A stretch of 64,000 nucleotides of DNA, from the NCBI GenBank assembly GCA_037039925.1, contig JAXRKP010000266.1, positions 37,501-101,500 of the forward strand, written 5' to 3'. The stretch's first letter is position 1, and each line of letters starts with the position of its first letter. This document shows, piece by piece, positions 10,816 through 22,149 of the stretch. The position numbers and the translations under genes were made by a program. Source of the stretch: Doris montereyensis (lineage: Eukaryota > Mollusca > Gastropoda > Nudibranchia > Dorididae). The notes below the pieces were generated by a model. That model ran no database searches, was not told where the DNA came from, and saw only the letters and a program-made list of their open reading frames with translations.

Positions 10816-11388
10816 GTAAAAAAATAAAACAAACTTATCTTTCTTCATCGACAACTACGCTCAAATTCAATAAGTTCTTTTGATACATATGATGTAGGCA
10901 CATGCAGTAATCATTCCTCAAAGGCAATTGTACTGACACGAAAAAAAAAGTCCCATAGTTAAGTTCAGTAACTTATAATGTAAATGAAATGCATTAAATT
11001 AATTAATACAATAAAATAATATGTCAACCACATAAAAACATCCTGTTACATGCACCTATAATTACACTGGACATTGCTTCAAAAGATGCATGTTGACAAA
11101 GTAAAAACATGAAGCATGAAAAAGATATAAATACTGGCACTCTGAAGACAAAGAAACAAAACTTTTACTTCTTGAAGACAGGCACGATTCGAAAACAACA
11201 AAAAAAGTTGAAATCACAGGAAAATTAAAAAGAAGAGCACAAAGTATTGAACAAGGCAAAAAACATATATATATCAGTGATGATGGTGACCAAAAAGCGA
11301 AAAAGGAGGAAAATTTTGAAATGTTAATCCACCAAAATCACAATTTTCCCTTTAGGGCCCTCAATTTTAGATCAATAAAGAGGACAAA
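10191..11388. other. No gene seen; short TA microsatellite
   Basis: AT-rich unique DNA with a GATGATG-type run near 10365-10400 and a (TA)n run at about 10783-10812. Confidence 0.55.
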
Positions 11389-11539
11389 CTAGAGTAAAAA
11401 TAACAATAATATACTTACACAATCCAGAACATGAGTAAAATGGTAAATGTACACATGTCGAGGTGGGGGGGGAAGGGGGAGTGGAAGGGTAAAAGGGGGA
11501 GGGAAAGGGTTGGAGGAAAAGGAGAAGGGGTTAACATTT

Positions 11540-11815
11540 CCTTTCTTATTGAAAATATGTTTAGCTGATTGAATATGGTCTACCAACACAATTTTGCCTT
11601 TCCCACCATAATTGACCATATCATTGCAATATGAACATAGGGCTTTGCCAGCAAGATCCAACTTCTTAATCGAATCTCCAAGTTTCACCTCCAATTCACC
11701 AAGTTTCTTTGATTTTAATCTTACAGGCGTCTCTAACCACTCAAACCTAAATTTATCTTTAACTTTGGAGTCTATTTCCTTGGCTATTTTCTTCGTTTTT
11801 ACCAAGAGTCTTCAT
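11540..11815 (-). pseudogene. BED-type zinc-finger fragment, possibly from a hAT-like gene
   Basis: On the minus strand from ATG 11815 the sequence reads MKTL, then after a shift of frame VKTKKIAKEIDSKVKDKFRF. It continues with EWLETPVRLKSKKLGELEVK and LDLAGKALCSYCNDMVNYGG KGKIVLVDHIQSAKH. The C-X2-C ... H-X4-H pattern with KG and H-x-x-S-x-KH is typical of BED-like fingers at the N terminus of hAT-related proteins. The ATG is out of frame with the finger by one base. Downstream the frame enters low-complexity proline/phenylalanine codons, so the exon probably ends near 11545 (AAT|GTTAAC). No transposase core was found to the left. It could be the first exon of a larger gene. Confidence 0.5.
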
Positions 11816-12340
11816 GATTGAAATTAAAGATCACCACAGTAGATCTAGATTATAATTAGATTTTAGATCTATAGATCTAGCAATCTAGCAAAGCAATGAT
11901 AATTTAATAAATAAAAGGAAAAGCAGAGTCTACCTCTAGAAAGAAAGAAAATCTCTGATATTGACCGGAAATAACACTCGCAGAAGTGTTGCAGTACATC
12001 GGATAGGTTCACGGTTCACACTAAGTTCCCGTTGGAACGTAATGTCGGATCCGTAAAATTCCGCAGAATTGACGATCAAACCTGACTTCAAAACCGAGGA
12101 TTTCGCGGAAAACCATCATCACTGATGTATATATCAATGAATCAAAAACAGAACAAAAATATCCCCTTCCCACACAAGTTCAAACGAAAAGGAAAATACA
12201 GCAAACAAAACCCCTTTAGCAAAACAAACGGATTAGAGATATATATATATATATATGAATTATATTATAAGAAAATGACATCCTTTAAAAAAGCCAGAGC
12301 TCAAACAAAATTTAAAGCTGACTTAGGAGACAGTAAATCA

Positions 12341-12427
12341 CTACTTGTTTGTTTCAATGGAATTTGTCGTGTCCACCATTGTGGTGATCACAGGATGAAT
12401 CAAGAGCACACAGCAAGATGAAAGAAC
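12341..12427 (+). repeat. Dispersed core repeat, copy B
   Basis: Shows TTTGTTTCAATGGAATTTGTC, GTCCACCATTGTGGTGATCA, CAGGATGAATCAAGAG and CAGCAAGATGAAAGA. It aligns over about 85 bp with copy C at 56823. A (TA)n tract lies upstream (12241-12256) and a pogo-like element starts 11 bp downstream. Confidence 0.75.
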
Positions 12428-12437
12428 AGAATATATA

Positions 12438-12626
12438 CAGTGGAACCCGCACGAAGCCAACTCGCTTTACAAGCGAAAAAGTCAACTCTTTTCATCTGTC
12501 TCGTTGTTTCATGGATCATATCCCCTGAACACGTTAAATGTTAATTTTGCTTAAAATAAATTTAAGTCAACATTTTTTCTCGTTCCCAAATTGTTGACTT
12601 TTTAAAGTTTTAAGCAAGTTCCACTG
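12438..12626. mobile_element. Pogo/Tigger-like MITE (189 bp)
   Basis: Begins CAGTGGAACCCGC and ends GCAAGTTCCACTG, giving a 9-bp perfect terminal inverted repeat, CAGTGGAAC, with partial continuation. A second internal inverted pair is AAAAAGTCAAC (near 12476) and GTTGACTTTTT (near 12593). CAGTGGAAC ends are typical of pogo/Tigger elements. TA precedes the left end; the right flank TA has been lost or mutated. No coding capacity. Confidence 0.6.
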
Positions 12627-13669
12627 AAAGAAAATGAAACGGTGAAAAGAAAGAAGTGAAAAGACGTACTCAGTAGCTCTCGCTAAACACAGTAATTAAA
12701 ACAATACGTGACATTTCAATATTTTAATGTAACTTTATATATATTATATTTATTTATATAATGATAAAGACAAGATCCGTCTTTTGCAAACATACACAGA
12801 AAATACTATAAATAGAAATATATTTCCTTTCATGGAACATATGATAAGGAGAAATTATAATTAGATTACAGCATAATATAATGCGTACCTGGTCGCTTTA
12901 ATCGAATCACTGAAGAAGCACTGTGTATAAACATCTTTTTTATCAAAACGCCTTCAGATCAACAATTTCAAAAGAAATCTACTACAAATTACAAAGGTAC
13001 TGTGAGTGTGATACATATATATATTTTAAATATAAATAAGGTAGAGATCTAAACCGAAATCATTTAAATAGGCCAATATACCAACAGCAAAAAAAAAAAA
13101 TGTAAACACTGCCACGGCATCATATACATAACATAATAAATATATTTTAAATCGTAATGTATAGTGTCGTCCCCTAAAGAAAATGGCATGCTCCAAGTTT
13201 TGTTGGTTGAACTCATTCAATAAGACCTCTGGTCTCAGTCTCGGTCTTAAAATTTTATATTTTTGTACTTATCCCCTCTTGTAATTTTATTTTTAAAAGT
13301 ATTTTATTTCCATTTGCACTACACAATTTTATAATTTTCATTTTATTTCATTGACATTCTTTATGTGTTGTATTGTGCTATGACATGTCACTGTAAAGTG
13401 CTCAAAGGTTCTAGTATTGATGATGAGCACTATAAAAAATGTATTTTATTACTATATTATTATTATTATATATATATATGTATTATTAAAAACAATATAT
13501 TTTTCATAGCACTTTGCGCCGATCGAATGCCTCAGACTCCTACAATTTGATGTTCCAAATCTGTCTCAGCTAATCAGTTAAACAAAGATTTTTCTTATTC
13601 TGGTTATAAATGTTGCCATGAATTTCAATTGAAGGTACGTTATGAATAATTTATAAATGTTTGATGAAC
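12627..13669. other. No gene seen
   Basis: AT-rich unique sequence with short TA runs (13014, 13468). It forms the 3' flank of the minus-strand RING-NHL gene. Confidence 0.6.
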
Positions 13670-13675
13670 TTTATT
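13670..13675 (-). terminator. Candidate polyadenylation signal of the RING-NHL gene
   Basis: AATAAA on the minus strand, about 160 bp past the stop codon. Assigned by position only. Confidence 0.35.
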
Positions 13676-13832
13676 TTTCATTTGAAGTGGCAATGTACAC
13701 TCACAGTTTCTCCTAAGATTTCTTGTTCCATAAAATAGTTTTTAGATCTATGCGCTAAAACATGCAGCTAGATTCTTTTGTCCCAATTTCAATAAATATA
13801 TTAATATAATCATAATGTATGAATAAAGAATA

Positions 13833-15726
13833 TTATTTAGCAGGCCAAATTCCTAAATTTTTGGCAATGGGTATGGCCAATCCAAAACTTACTGGCAAAC
13901 CTGTATTATTAGGTACATCTTGTGGAATCTCCTGGTGTCTAGAAGAGTAGATTCTTACTTCTGCAAAATAAGGACCTCGCAAAAGGACAGCAATTTTTCC
14001 TGTTGGTGTCATTGAGACATTGACTGGCGTTACGTTTTCTCCTATCTGCCAAGTGTCTCTCACAATAGAGCAAAGATATTTTCCTTTTGACGAGAAAGCC
14101 TCCACTCGAAAGTTCCCAGCATCAGCAACAATTACGTTGTCTAACGAGTCCACACATACTCCCATTGGCCTTTGAAATTGTTCATGGCTCTTACCTGTAG
14201 AACCAAAACGCAGTTTGAATTTTCCATCCATACTGAAAACTTGAATACAGTTATTTACTTCATCAGAGACAATAATGTGATTTTTGGAATTTACAGTCAC
14301 AAATCCTGGATAATTGAAATAGCCATCTCCATTTCCCTTCCGTCCGAATTTTGTCTGTAACTTCATTTGGTCTGTTAGAACATAAATACAATGGCAGGAA
14401 AGACCTGTGAGGACAACTCCATTATTCATGAGCTCTGCAATTCCAGATGGCTCCTCAAAAGTGAAAAATTTACCATATTCTCCTTTAAGCTGACCGCTCA
14501 AACTAAAACGACGAATGCCATTGTTGGCTTTATGTATTGCCGCAATAATTTCATTGTTACGTGTTAAAGAAATATCTTTTACTTTGCAACCACTTTTAAA
14601 AGCAGTAGTTATTTCACCACCACTGTTAAATACCATTAGCCTATTTTGATCACCACCACTATCAGAAACGATAAAATGACCCTCTTTACTCACTGCCAAA
14701 CCTACTGGTTTAATAAAATCACGTGCAGTTGAACCTGCTTTCCAAATCGAAGCATCAGGTTTTCAGTACAAGCTGTATCGTGGCTATCAACCATTGGCAC
14801 AGACGGGTAAAGAGGCTTAGGCAGAACGATGAGTAGAATTTACTGGTCCTTGATCTTGACTATTTTCACATGTCGGACTTGCATTTCTGTTTGAATCTGT
14901 CTGATGGCTGCTGGGTAGAAAACCTCCTGGGTGAGGAGGGCCATGTGGATTTATGGCCCAACCAATTTGAGTTGGAGCATTAGGATAATGTGAAATTCCT
15001 TGAGGAGGTTGACTCACATAGGGATTTTGCGGATTGTTCATGTAATTGGCAGATGATGCTCCTGGATATGATGGTCCAATGTGAGATCCAATTTGACTCG
15101 AACAACCATCCAGCTTTGCTCTGTATCATTCGCGCACACTTTTGAGAAGCATGATTCTCATCTGGATGGGTGTCCGCAACACTTGAATAAGGGAAGTGTG
15201 GAGAGTCTACTTCAGTGTATGATGGAGCTGTATCATCTGATCGATGTCGTAGATCTAAATTGTTTTGCTCATCCACCATTTCAAAGTCATCAGGCCCTGG
15301 ACATGATTGGATATTAGTGTCAGTTCTTGGCTGAGCCGAGACATCTTGTGCTCCTTTATTATAATTATAGTTTTGAGCCATGTTGTTTGCTGGCCCAAAC
15401 TGAAATCCACTAGCACCACCTTGGTCTAAAGATCTACGAGGTTTTGGAACTGGTCTTGGGGGATGTAACTTATCAACAGTATCTGACAAAGATTCCACGA
15501 GATGGTTGTCTGAAACCCATGAACACCATCATAAGTATGTGTGTTCAACACGACACATCGGACAAGGAAATGACTTGGAAGACTCATATCCACGACTCAC
15601 CGTATAATCCTGTAAACATAACTCACAGAATGTGTGAAGGCATGGTAAGGCTTTGGGTTTCATAAAATCGTTAAGACATATACTGCAAGTGAGGTGGTCT
15701 TCTTTGATTTGGCTTCCCAGATTCAT
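13833..15726 (-). CDS. RING-NHL (TRIM2/3-like) protein, frame broken at several points
   Basis: One uninterrupted genomic stretch of about 630 codons. The start MNLGSQIKEDHLTCSICLND is followed by a C3HC4 RING finger (C-S-I-C, CLHTFCELC, CPMC; residues about 14-60), indicating an E3 ubiquitin ligase. Then comes a family-typical YDGVHGFQ segment and NHLVESLSDTVDKL. A proline/asparagine-rich low-complexity linker follows. The C-terminal 300 residues form about six NHL repeats, for example KPVGLAVSKEGHFIVSDSGG, FVTVNSKNHIIVSDEVNNCI and MGVCVDSLDNVIVADAGNFR, a beta-propeller for protein or RNA binding. No B-box or coiled coil was found. The frame shifts near 15508-15531, 15090-15130, 14820-14830 and 14740. 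At 14740 one extra A in GGAAAGC would restore FGKAGSTARDF. No substitution-type stop was seen inside the domains. Either a real gene with consensus errors or a young pseudogene. Confidence 0.8.
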
Positions 15727-16132
15727 GATTAACAGCTTGTTTAAATGTTTGTTTTCGTTTGTTAAACTTCCGCTCTTGTCAACTCACAGACATCCACCAT
15801 CTCTGCCATTCACGTTCACGTGACTCACTGAACTCACTTATCGTAATCGATACCTAGAATTACATACTTGTAGCATTTATCTTTATCTTTCCCTGGCTTA
15901 AAATAGAAAAGAAAGGGCGGGTTTAACACCTGTCAAAAATAGCTTTTCAAGATGATAATTTGTTTAAATTTTACCATATCCTTCCATTGCTTGCCTTCTA
16001 GATAACTATGTTATATCGAATGCTTTCTTATAAAGTTAAAAGTGGAGACGGATAGGTAAGGTCGATATTTTATCTCAAAATAGATCCTAAGTTTAAAAAT
16101 AATAATGTCACCTGCCATTAATATCGCGCACT

Positions 16133-16176
16133 GATTGGCTTAAAAGAAACGAAAGTGAAAACAGAAGTGGGCGGGC
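16133..16176 (-). promoter_or_regulatory. Candidate promoter elements of the RING-NHL gene (CCAAT, IRF-like, GC box)
   Basis: About 410-450 bp upstream of the start codon lie GATTGGCT (an inverted CCAAT box, 16133-16140), GAAACGAAAGTGAAAAC (16146-16162) and GGGCGGGCG (GC box, 16169-16177). The middle motif contains GAAAGTGAAA, which matches the IRF/ISRE rule GAAANNGAAA. A second GC box, GGGCGGG, lies near 15915. Motif matches are direct; function is inference. Confidence 0.4.
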
Positions 16177-16689
16177 GAATGTGTAATCCTTTCGCCTTTT
16201 ATTTTTTGTTTTATTTTATTTTTTCTTTAAAGTTTTTTGATACGCTGAAAGCAGAAGAGATAATTGACATGCCACTATTTTTAGACGAACTATTAAAGCT
16301 TTGAAATAAATAGGTTTGTCACTGCAGGTTTTATTACTCCAGTCAGTCAATGGCAGATGCAGTAGGTGTCGACTGAGTTGGGGTTGGGTTGGTTTTTTCC
16401 TTTAATTGTATCACCTACCAGTCATCTTGGCGTGGCAGCTTCCAACGCATAATTGCAACAACAGCTTACTCCAAAATATCAGAATTTTTCTTAGCTATTC
16501 AACTGATCGTGTGGTGAGAATTATCCACAGTAAGACGAAATGTTAACTTTTGAAAACAAAAAATCGTTAGCTAATTATTTATTGAAAATGATGTGGATAC
16601 CAAATTCAATTAAGGGGGTGGGGGCAATACAGTGGTAGGAGGTAAGATGTCGGCCTCTTTACCAAGATCAAAAAATGGCATGGCTAGCG

Positions 16690-19375
16690 TACTTCCGAGT
16701 CTACTCCAACGAAAGTATATTTAGAAATATCAATGAAAATTGGACCACGTTCAAAGAGAAAGTTGGACATTATGACAAAGCAATATACCATCAATAACGA
16801 GCAGTTCATGATTCAATCTGCCAGTCATGAATAAAGGCTTGCAAAGACTGATAAGGAAAAAAATCGTGCATACAAAAAAAACAAACCACACAAAACAAGA
16901 GGAGGACATAACAAAATTTACAAAGCTAAGGAAAAATGTTCAAATGGCTCTACGAAAATCACACACAAACTATGGGAATAATGTAGTAGGTGACAGCCTC
17001 AAAACCAAAATTTATTGATTCAGCTGTGTTAAGAAACTGAACACAAGTAAATTCACCAGGCATTCAACGGCCAATGGACAAAAAAGAAATCTGTAATCAG
17101 ATAGTCAAAATAAAGCCGATAATAATATACTGACAGCACAGTTTCAATCTGTATTTATCCAAGAAAATGTGGACTACATGCCTGACTTAGACTCACCTTC
17201 TGTAGCCAATATGCCTGACTTAGACTCACCTTCTGTAGCCAATATGCCTGACTTAGATTCACCTTCTGTAGACAATATGCTTCTGTAGCCAATATGCCTG
17301 ACTTAGACTCACCTTCTGTAGCCAATATGCCTGACTTAGACTCACCTTCTGTAGCCAATATGCCTGACTTAGACTCACCTTCTGTAGCCAATATGCCTGA
17401 CTTAGACTCACCTTCTGTAGCCAATATGCCTGACTTAGACTCACCTTCTGTAGCCAATATGCCTGACTTAGATTCATTATGCCTGACTTTCACCTTCTGT
17501 AGCCAATATGCCTGACTTAGACTCACCTTCTGTAGCCAATATGCCTGACTTAGATTCACCTTCTGTAGCCAATATGCCTGACTTAGACTCACCTTCTGTA
17601 GCCAATATGCCTGACTTAGATTCACCTTCTGTAGCCAATATGCCTTAGACTCACTAGCCAATATGCCTGACTTAGACTCACCTCTGTAGCCAATATTCTA
17701 GACTCACCTTAGCCAATATGCCTGACTTAGATTCACCTTCTGTAGCCAATATGCCTGACTTAGACTCACCTTCTGTAGCCAATATGCCTGACTTAGATTC
17801 ACCTTCTGTAGCCAATATGCCTGACTTAGACTCACCTTCTGTAGCCAATATGCCTGACTTAGACTCACCTTCTGTAGCCAATATGCCTGACTTAGATTCA
17901 CCTTCTGTAGCCAATATGCCTGACTTAGACTCACCTTCTGTAGCCAATATGCCTGACATAATTGTCGAAAATGAAGGCGTCAAGAGACTGCTTTTCAATC
18001 TTGACACCCAACAAGCAGCTGGTCCCGACGGGATACCAACAAATATATTAAAAGAGCTAGAAGATGTCATAAGCCCATATTTAACTACCATCTTCACTCA
18101 ATCTATATGAAATGGAATTTTACCAGATGAATGGAAGAACGCTAACATCGTACCCATTTTCAAGAATGGAAACAAAACTACAGCCAATAATTACCGGTCT
18201 GTTTCCCTAACATGCATGGCATTCAAAACAATCGAGCATACTGTAGTCTCCATCATTATAAGCCACGATGATACCAATAACATCATATCACCATAGCAAC
18301 ATGGTTTCCGAACCATACATTCATACCAAAACCTAGGTACTATTGACATCACATGACTTAATGTGCGCATATGGACGCAAAAGGCTTCTAGACTCCATAG
18401 AGGCGTTTGGCAAGGTTCCTCATGAATGGCTACTGGCCAAACTTGAACACCGCGGGATCAGGGGCAGTACCCTAGATTGGATAAGATAATTCCTCAATAA
18501 AAAAACCATTCAATCTGTGACACTGGAATGCAGTACATCAGCCCTCCAAAATTCACTTCGGGAGTTCCCCAGGGTGCAGTGATGGGACCGGTATTGTTCC
18601 TACTATGATCAACATCAACTCCAAAATTACCTAGACTTGCTAAATGAATGGGAGACAAATCGGCAAATAAATTGCAATGCATCAAAATGTGCCGTTCTTC
18701 AGTTTTCGTCATCAAAATCACCGTCACAGTTACAGTCAGTTACAGCATCCATGACTGTGAATTAGAAATCGTCAAAGGGCAAAAATTGGTGTACTTCTCA
18801 GTGATAACTGGAAATGGTCAGCACACAATGACATTGACCAGATAGTGAAGAAGGCACACCAAAAGCTTGAGTTCATCAAAAGAAATACAAGAGGCATGCC
18901 AAGAAACACAAGAAACGACTTGTAAACCTTAGTGCGACTTCAACTAGAGTACTGCGCTACTGTATGGGATCCCTTTACCAAAAATGACGTATCTAGAATT
19001 AAAAAAGTGCGACGCTGTGTAGTGAGATACGTCACTGGGGATTCGGATCCCAACAGTAGTCTCACCAAATTATTCCTGAAGTGAGAAACATTGGCACATC
19101 ACCGAAAGTTCATTAGTTCAGACACACCGTATTCTTACCACAGAATTTGATATACACAAACATCAATTCTTCAACAGCTCTACACCCAGAACGAGGTATA
19201 ACAGTGGTGCAACCTCCACCGATACCAACCATCCAGAATGGACTGATTTTCTAGCCAGCATTACAAACGCTCAGACCACTGAACAATGTAAACGTCTACA
19301 TGAGTTCATTTCATATTTGTAACTCAAGTAAGTGTAGAACCATCTGCAGGATAGGCCTTTTGCAGATTAATAAAT
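16690..19375 (+). mobile_element. Jockey/CR1-like LINE, inactive, with an internal minisatellite
   Basis: Plus-strand remnants in order. First is a linker (NENWTTFKEK, then KFTKLRKNVQMALRKSH and DSLKTK). Then TAQFQSVFIQENVDY leads into the repeat array. The reverse-transcriptase start follows (LDTQQAAGPDGIPTNILKEL, LPDEWKNANIVPIFKNGNKT, NNYRSVSLTCMAFKTIEH), then KVPHEWLLAKLEHRGIRGS. GVPQGAVMGPVLFLL lies at 18561-18605. The C-terminal part has KKAHQKLEFIKRNTRGM and LQLEYCATVWDPFTKNDVSR. Several stops and frameshifts occur. The expected (Y/F)xDD catalytic box after GVPQG is missing, apparently deleted near 18610. The 3' end carries a GAAACAGAAACA tail at 19376-19388. It is a dead insertion. Confidence 0.85.
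17179..17956 (+). repeat. 33-bp in-frame minisatellite inside the LINE reverse-transcriptase frame, about 23 units
   Basis: The unit is ATGCCTGACTTAGACTCACC then TTCTGTAGCCAAT, 11 codons encoding MPDLDSPSVAN. The array starts directly after FIQENVDY and ends directly before MPDIIVENEGV, both LINE sequence, in the same frame. Two spots with shortened units (17261-17290 and 17641-17715) break phase. TTAGACTCA and TTAGATTCA variants are interspersed. Confidence 0.95.
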
Positions 19376-19489
19376 AGAAACAGAAACAACTACAAGGTCA
19401 ATGGTTTATGCCCCAACAGGTGAAAAAATGTTCTCGACACTTTCTGGTACCGTAAGTCTCCTTCTCCCCCTTCCCTCGTGGTCCAGGTA

Positions 19490-22095
19490 GGTAGATTGAT
19501 ACCTTGTCCAATCGGAGACGAATAGGTAGATTGATACCTTGTCCAATCGGAGACGAATAGGTAGATTGATATCTTGTCCCATAGGAGACGAATAGGTAGA
19601 TTGATACCTTGTCCAATCGGAGACGAATAGGTAGATTGATACCTTGTCCAATCGGAGACGAATAGGTAGATTGATACCTTGTCCCATAGGAGACGAATAG
19701 GTAGATTGATACCTTGTCCCATAGGAGACGAATAGGTAGATTGATACCTTGTCAAATCGGAGTCGAATAGGTAGATTGATATCTTGTCCCATAGGAGACG
19801 AATAGGTAGATTGATACCTTGTCCAATCGGAGTCGAATAGGTAGATTGATACCTTGTCCAATCGGAGTCGAATAGGTAGATTGATACCTTGTCCAATCGG
19901 AGACGAATAGGTAGATTGATACCTTGTCCCATAGGAGACGAATAGGTAGATTGATATCTTGTCCAATCGGAGACAAATAGGTAGATTGATACCTTGTCCA
20001 ATCGGAGACTAATAGGTAGATTGATACCTTGTCCCATAGGAGACGAATAGGTAGATTGATACCTTGTCCAATCGAGACGAATAGGTAGATTGATACCTTG
20101 TCCAATCGGAGTCGAATAGGTAGATTGATATCTTGTCCCATAGGAGACGAATAGGTAGATTGATATCTTGTCCAATCGGAGTCGAATAGGTAGATTGATC
20201 TTGTCCAATCGGAGTCGAATAGGTAGATTGATATCTTGTCCCATAGGAGAGGAATAGGTAGATTGATACCTTGTCCAATAGGAGACGAATAGATAGATTG
20301 ATACCTTGTCCAATAGGAAACGAATAAGTAGATTGATACCTTGTCCAATAGGAGACGAATAGGTAGATTGATATCTTGTCCAATCGGAGACGAATAAGTA
20401 GATTGATATCTTGTCCCATAGGAGACGAATATACAGATTGATACCTTGTCCAATAGGAGACGAATATGTAGATTGCTACCTTGTCCAATAGGAGACGAAT
20501 AGGTAGATTGACACCTTGTCCCATAGGAGACGAATAGGTAGATTGATACCTTGTCCCATTGGAGACGAATAGGTAGATTGATACCTTGTCCTATTGGAGA
20601 CGAATAGGTAGATTGATACCTTGTCCAATAGGAGACGAATATGTAGATTAATACATTGTCCCATAGGACACGAATAGGTAGATTGATCCCTTGTCCCATA
20701 GGAGACGAGTAGGTAGATTGATCCCTTGTCCAAAAGGAGACGAATAGGTAGATCGTAACCTTGTGCCATAGGACACGAATAGGTAGATTGATACCTTGTC
20801 CCATAGGAGACAAATAGATAGATTGATACCTTGTCCGATAGGAAACGAATATGTAGATTGATATCTTGTCCCATAGGAGACAAATAGGTAGATTGATATC
20901 TTGTCCAATAGGAGACGAATAGGTAGATTGAAACCTTGTTCAATAGGAGACGAATATGTAGATTGATATCTTGTCCAAAGGAGACAAATAGGTAGAAAGG
21001 AGACAAATAGGTAGATTGATATCTTGTCCAATAGGAGACGAATATGTAGATTGATATCATGTCCCATAGGAGACAAATAGGTATATTGATACCTTGTCCA
21101 ATAGGAGACGAATATGTAGATTGATCCCTTGTCCCATAGGAGACGAGTAGGTAGAGTGATACCTTGTCCAATAGGAGACGAATAGGTAAATTGATATCTT
21201 GTCCCATAGGAGACGAATAGGTAGATTGATACCTTGTCCCACAGGAGACAAATAGGTAGATTGATACCTTGTCCAATAGGAGACGAATAGGTAGATTGTA
21301 ATCTTGTGCCATAGGACACGAATAGGTAGATTGATACCTTGTCAAAAAGGAGACGAATATGTAGATTGATATCTTGTCCCATAGGAGATGAAAAGGTAGA
21401 TTGATATCTTGGCCCATCGAAGACGAATAAGTAGATTGAAACCTTGTCTTATCGGAGACGAATAGGTAGATTGACACCTTGTCCCATCGGAGACGAATAG
21501 GTAGATTGATACCTTGTCCAATAGGAGACGAATAGGTCGATTGATACCTTGTCCAATAGGAGACAAATAGGTAGATTGATATCTTGTCCCATAGGAGACG
21601 AATAGGTAGATTGATACCTTGTCCCATAGGAGAAGAATAGGTAGATTGATACCTTGTCCCGAATAGATATAGGAGAAGAATAAGTAGATTGATACCTTGT
21701 CCCATTGGAGACGAATAGGTAGATTGATACCTTGTCCCATTGGAGACGAATAGGTAGATTGATATCTTGTCCAATCGGACACGAATAGGTAGATTGATAC
21801 ATTGCCCAATAGGAGACGAATAGGTAGATTGATATCTTGTCCCATAGGAGACGAATAGGTAGATTGACACCTTGTCCCATAGGAGACGAATAGGTAGATT
21901 GATATCTTGTCCAATAGGAGACGAATAGGTAGATTGATACCTTGTCCAAAAGGAGACGAATAGGTAGATTTGATACCTTGTCCCATCGGAGACGAATAGG
22001 TAGATTGATACCTTGTCCAATAGGAGACGAATAGGTAGATTGAAACCTTGTCCCATAGGAGACAAATAGGTAGATTGACACCTTGTCCAATAGGG
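19490..22095. repeat. 35-bp minisatellite, about 74 units
   Basis: The unit is GTAGATTGATACCTTGTCCA followed by ATAGGAGACGAATAG. Variants (CAATCGG or CCATAGG; ATACC or ATATC) are intermixed, with CAATCGG enriched at the left end and CAATAGG at the right. Since 35 is not a multiple of three and the minus-strand unit has no stop in any phase, all three minus frames stay open for hundreds of codons (up to 529). I read these as repeat translations and not genes. Confidence 0.95.
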
Positions 22096-22149
22096 AGACG
22101 GAGGCGGGAGGAAAAAAGGAGGTACCGTGTAGATAACAATATCATGTAC

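Noticed and set aside
20476..22065. Long minus-strand frame (529 codons) as a protein-coding gene
   Set aside because: It is the translation of a stop-free 35-bp tandem repeat, open in three frames at once, with no start context, domains or splice signals.
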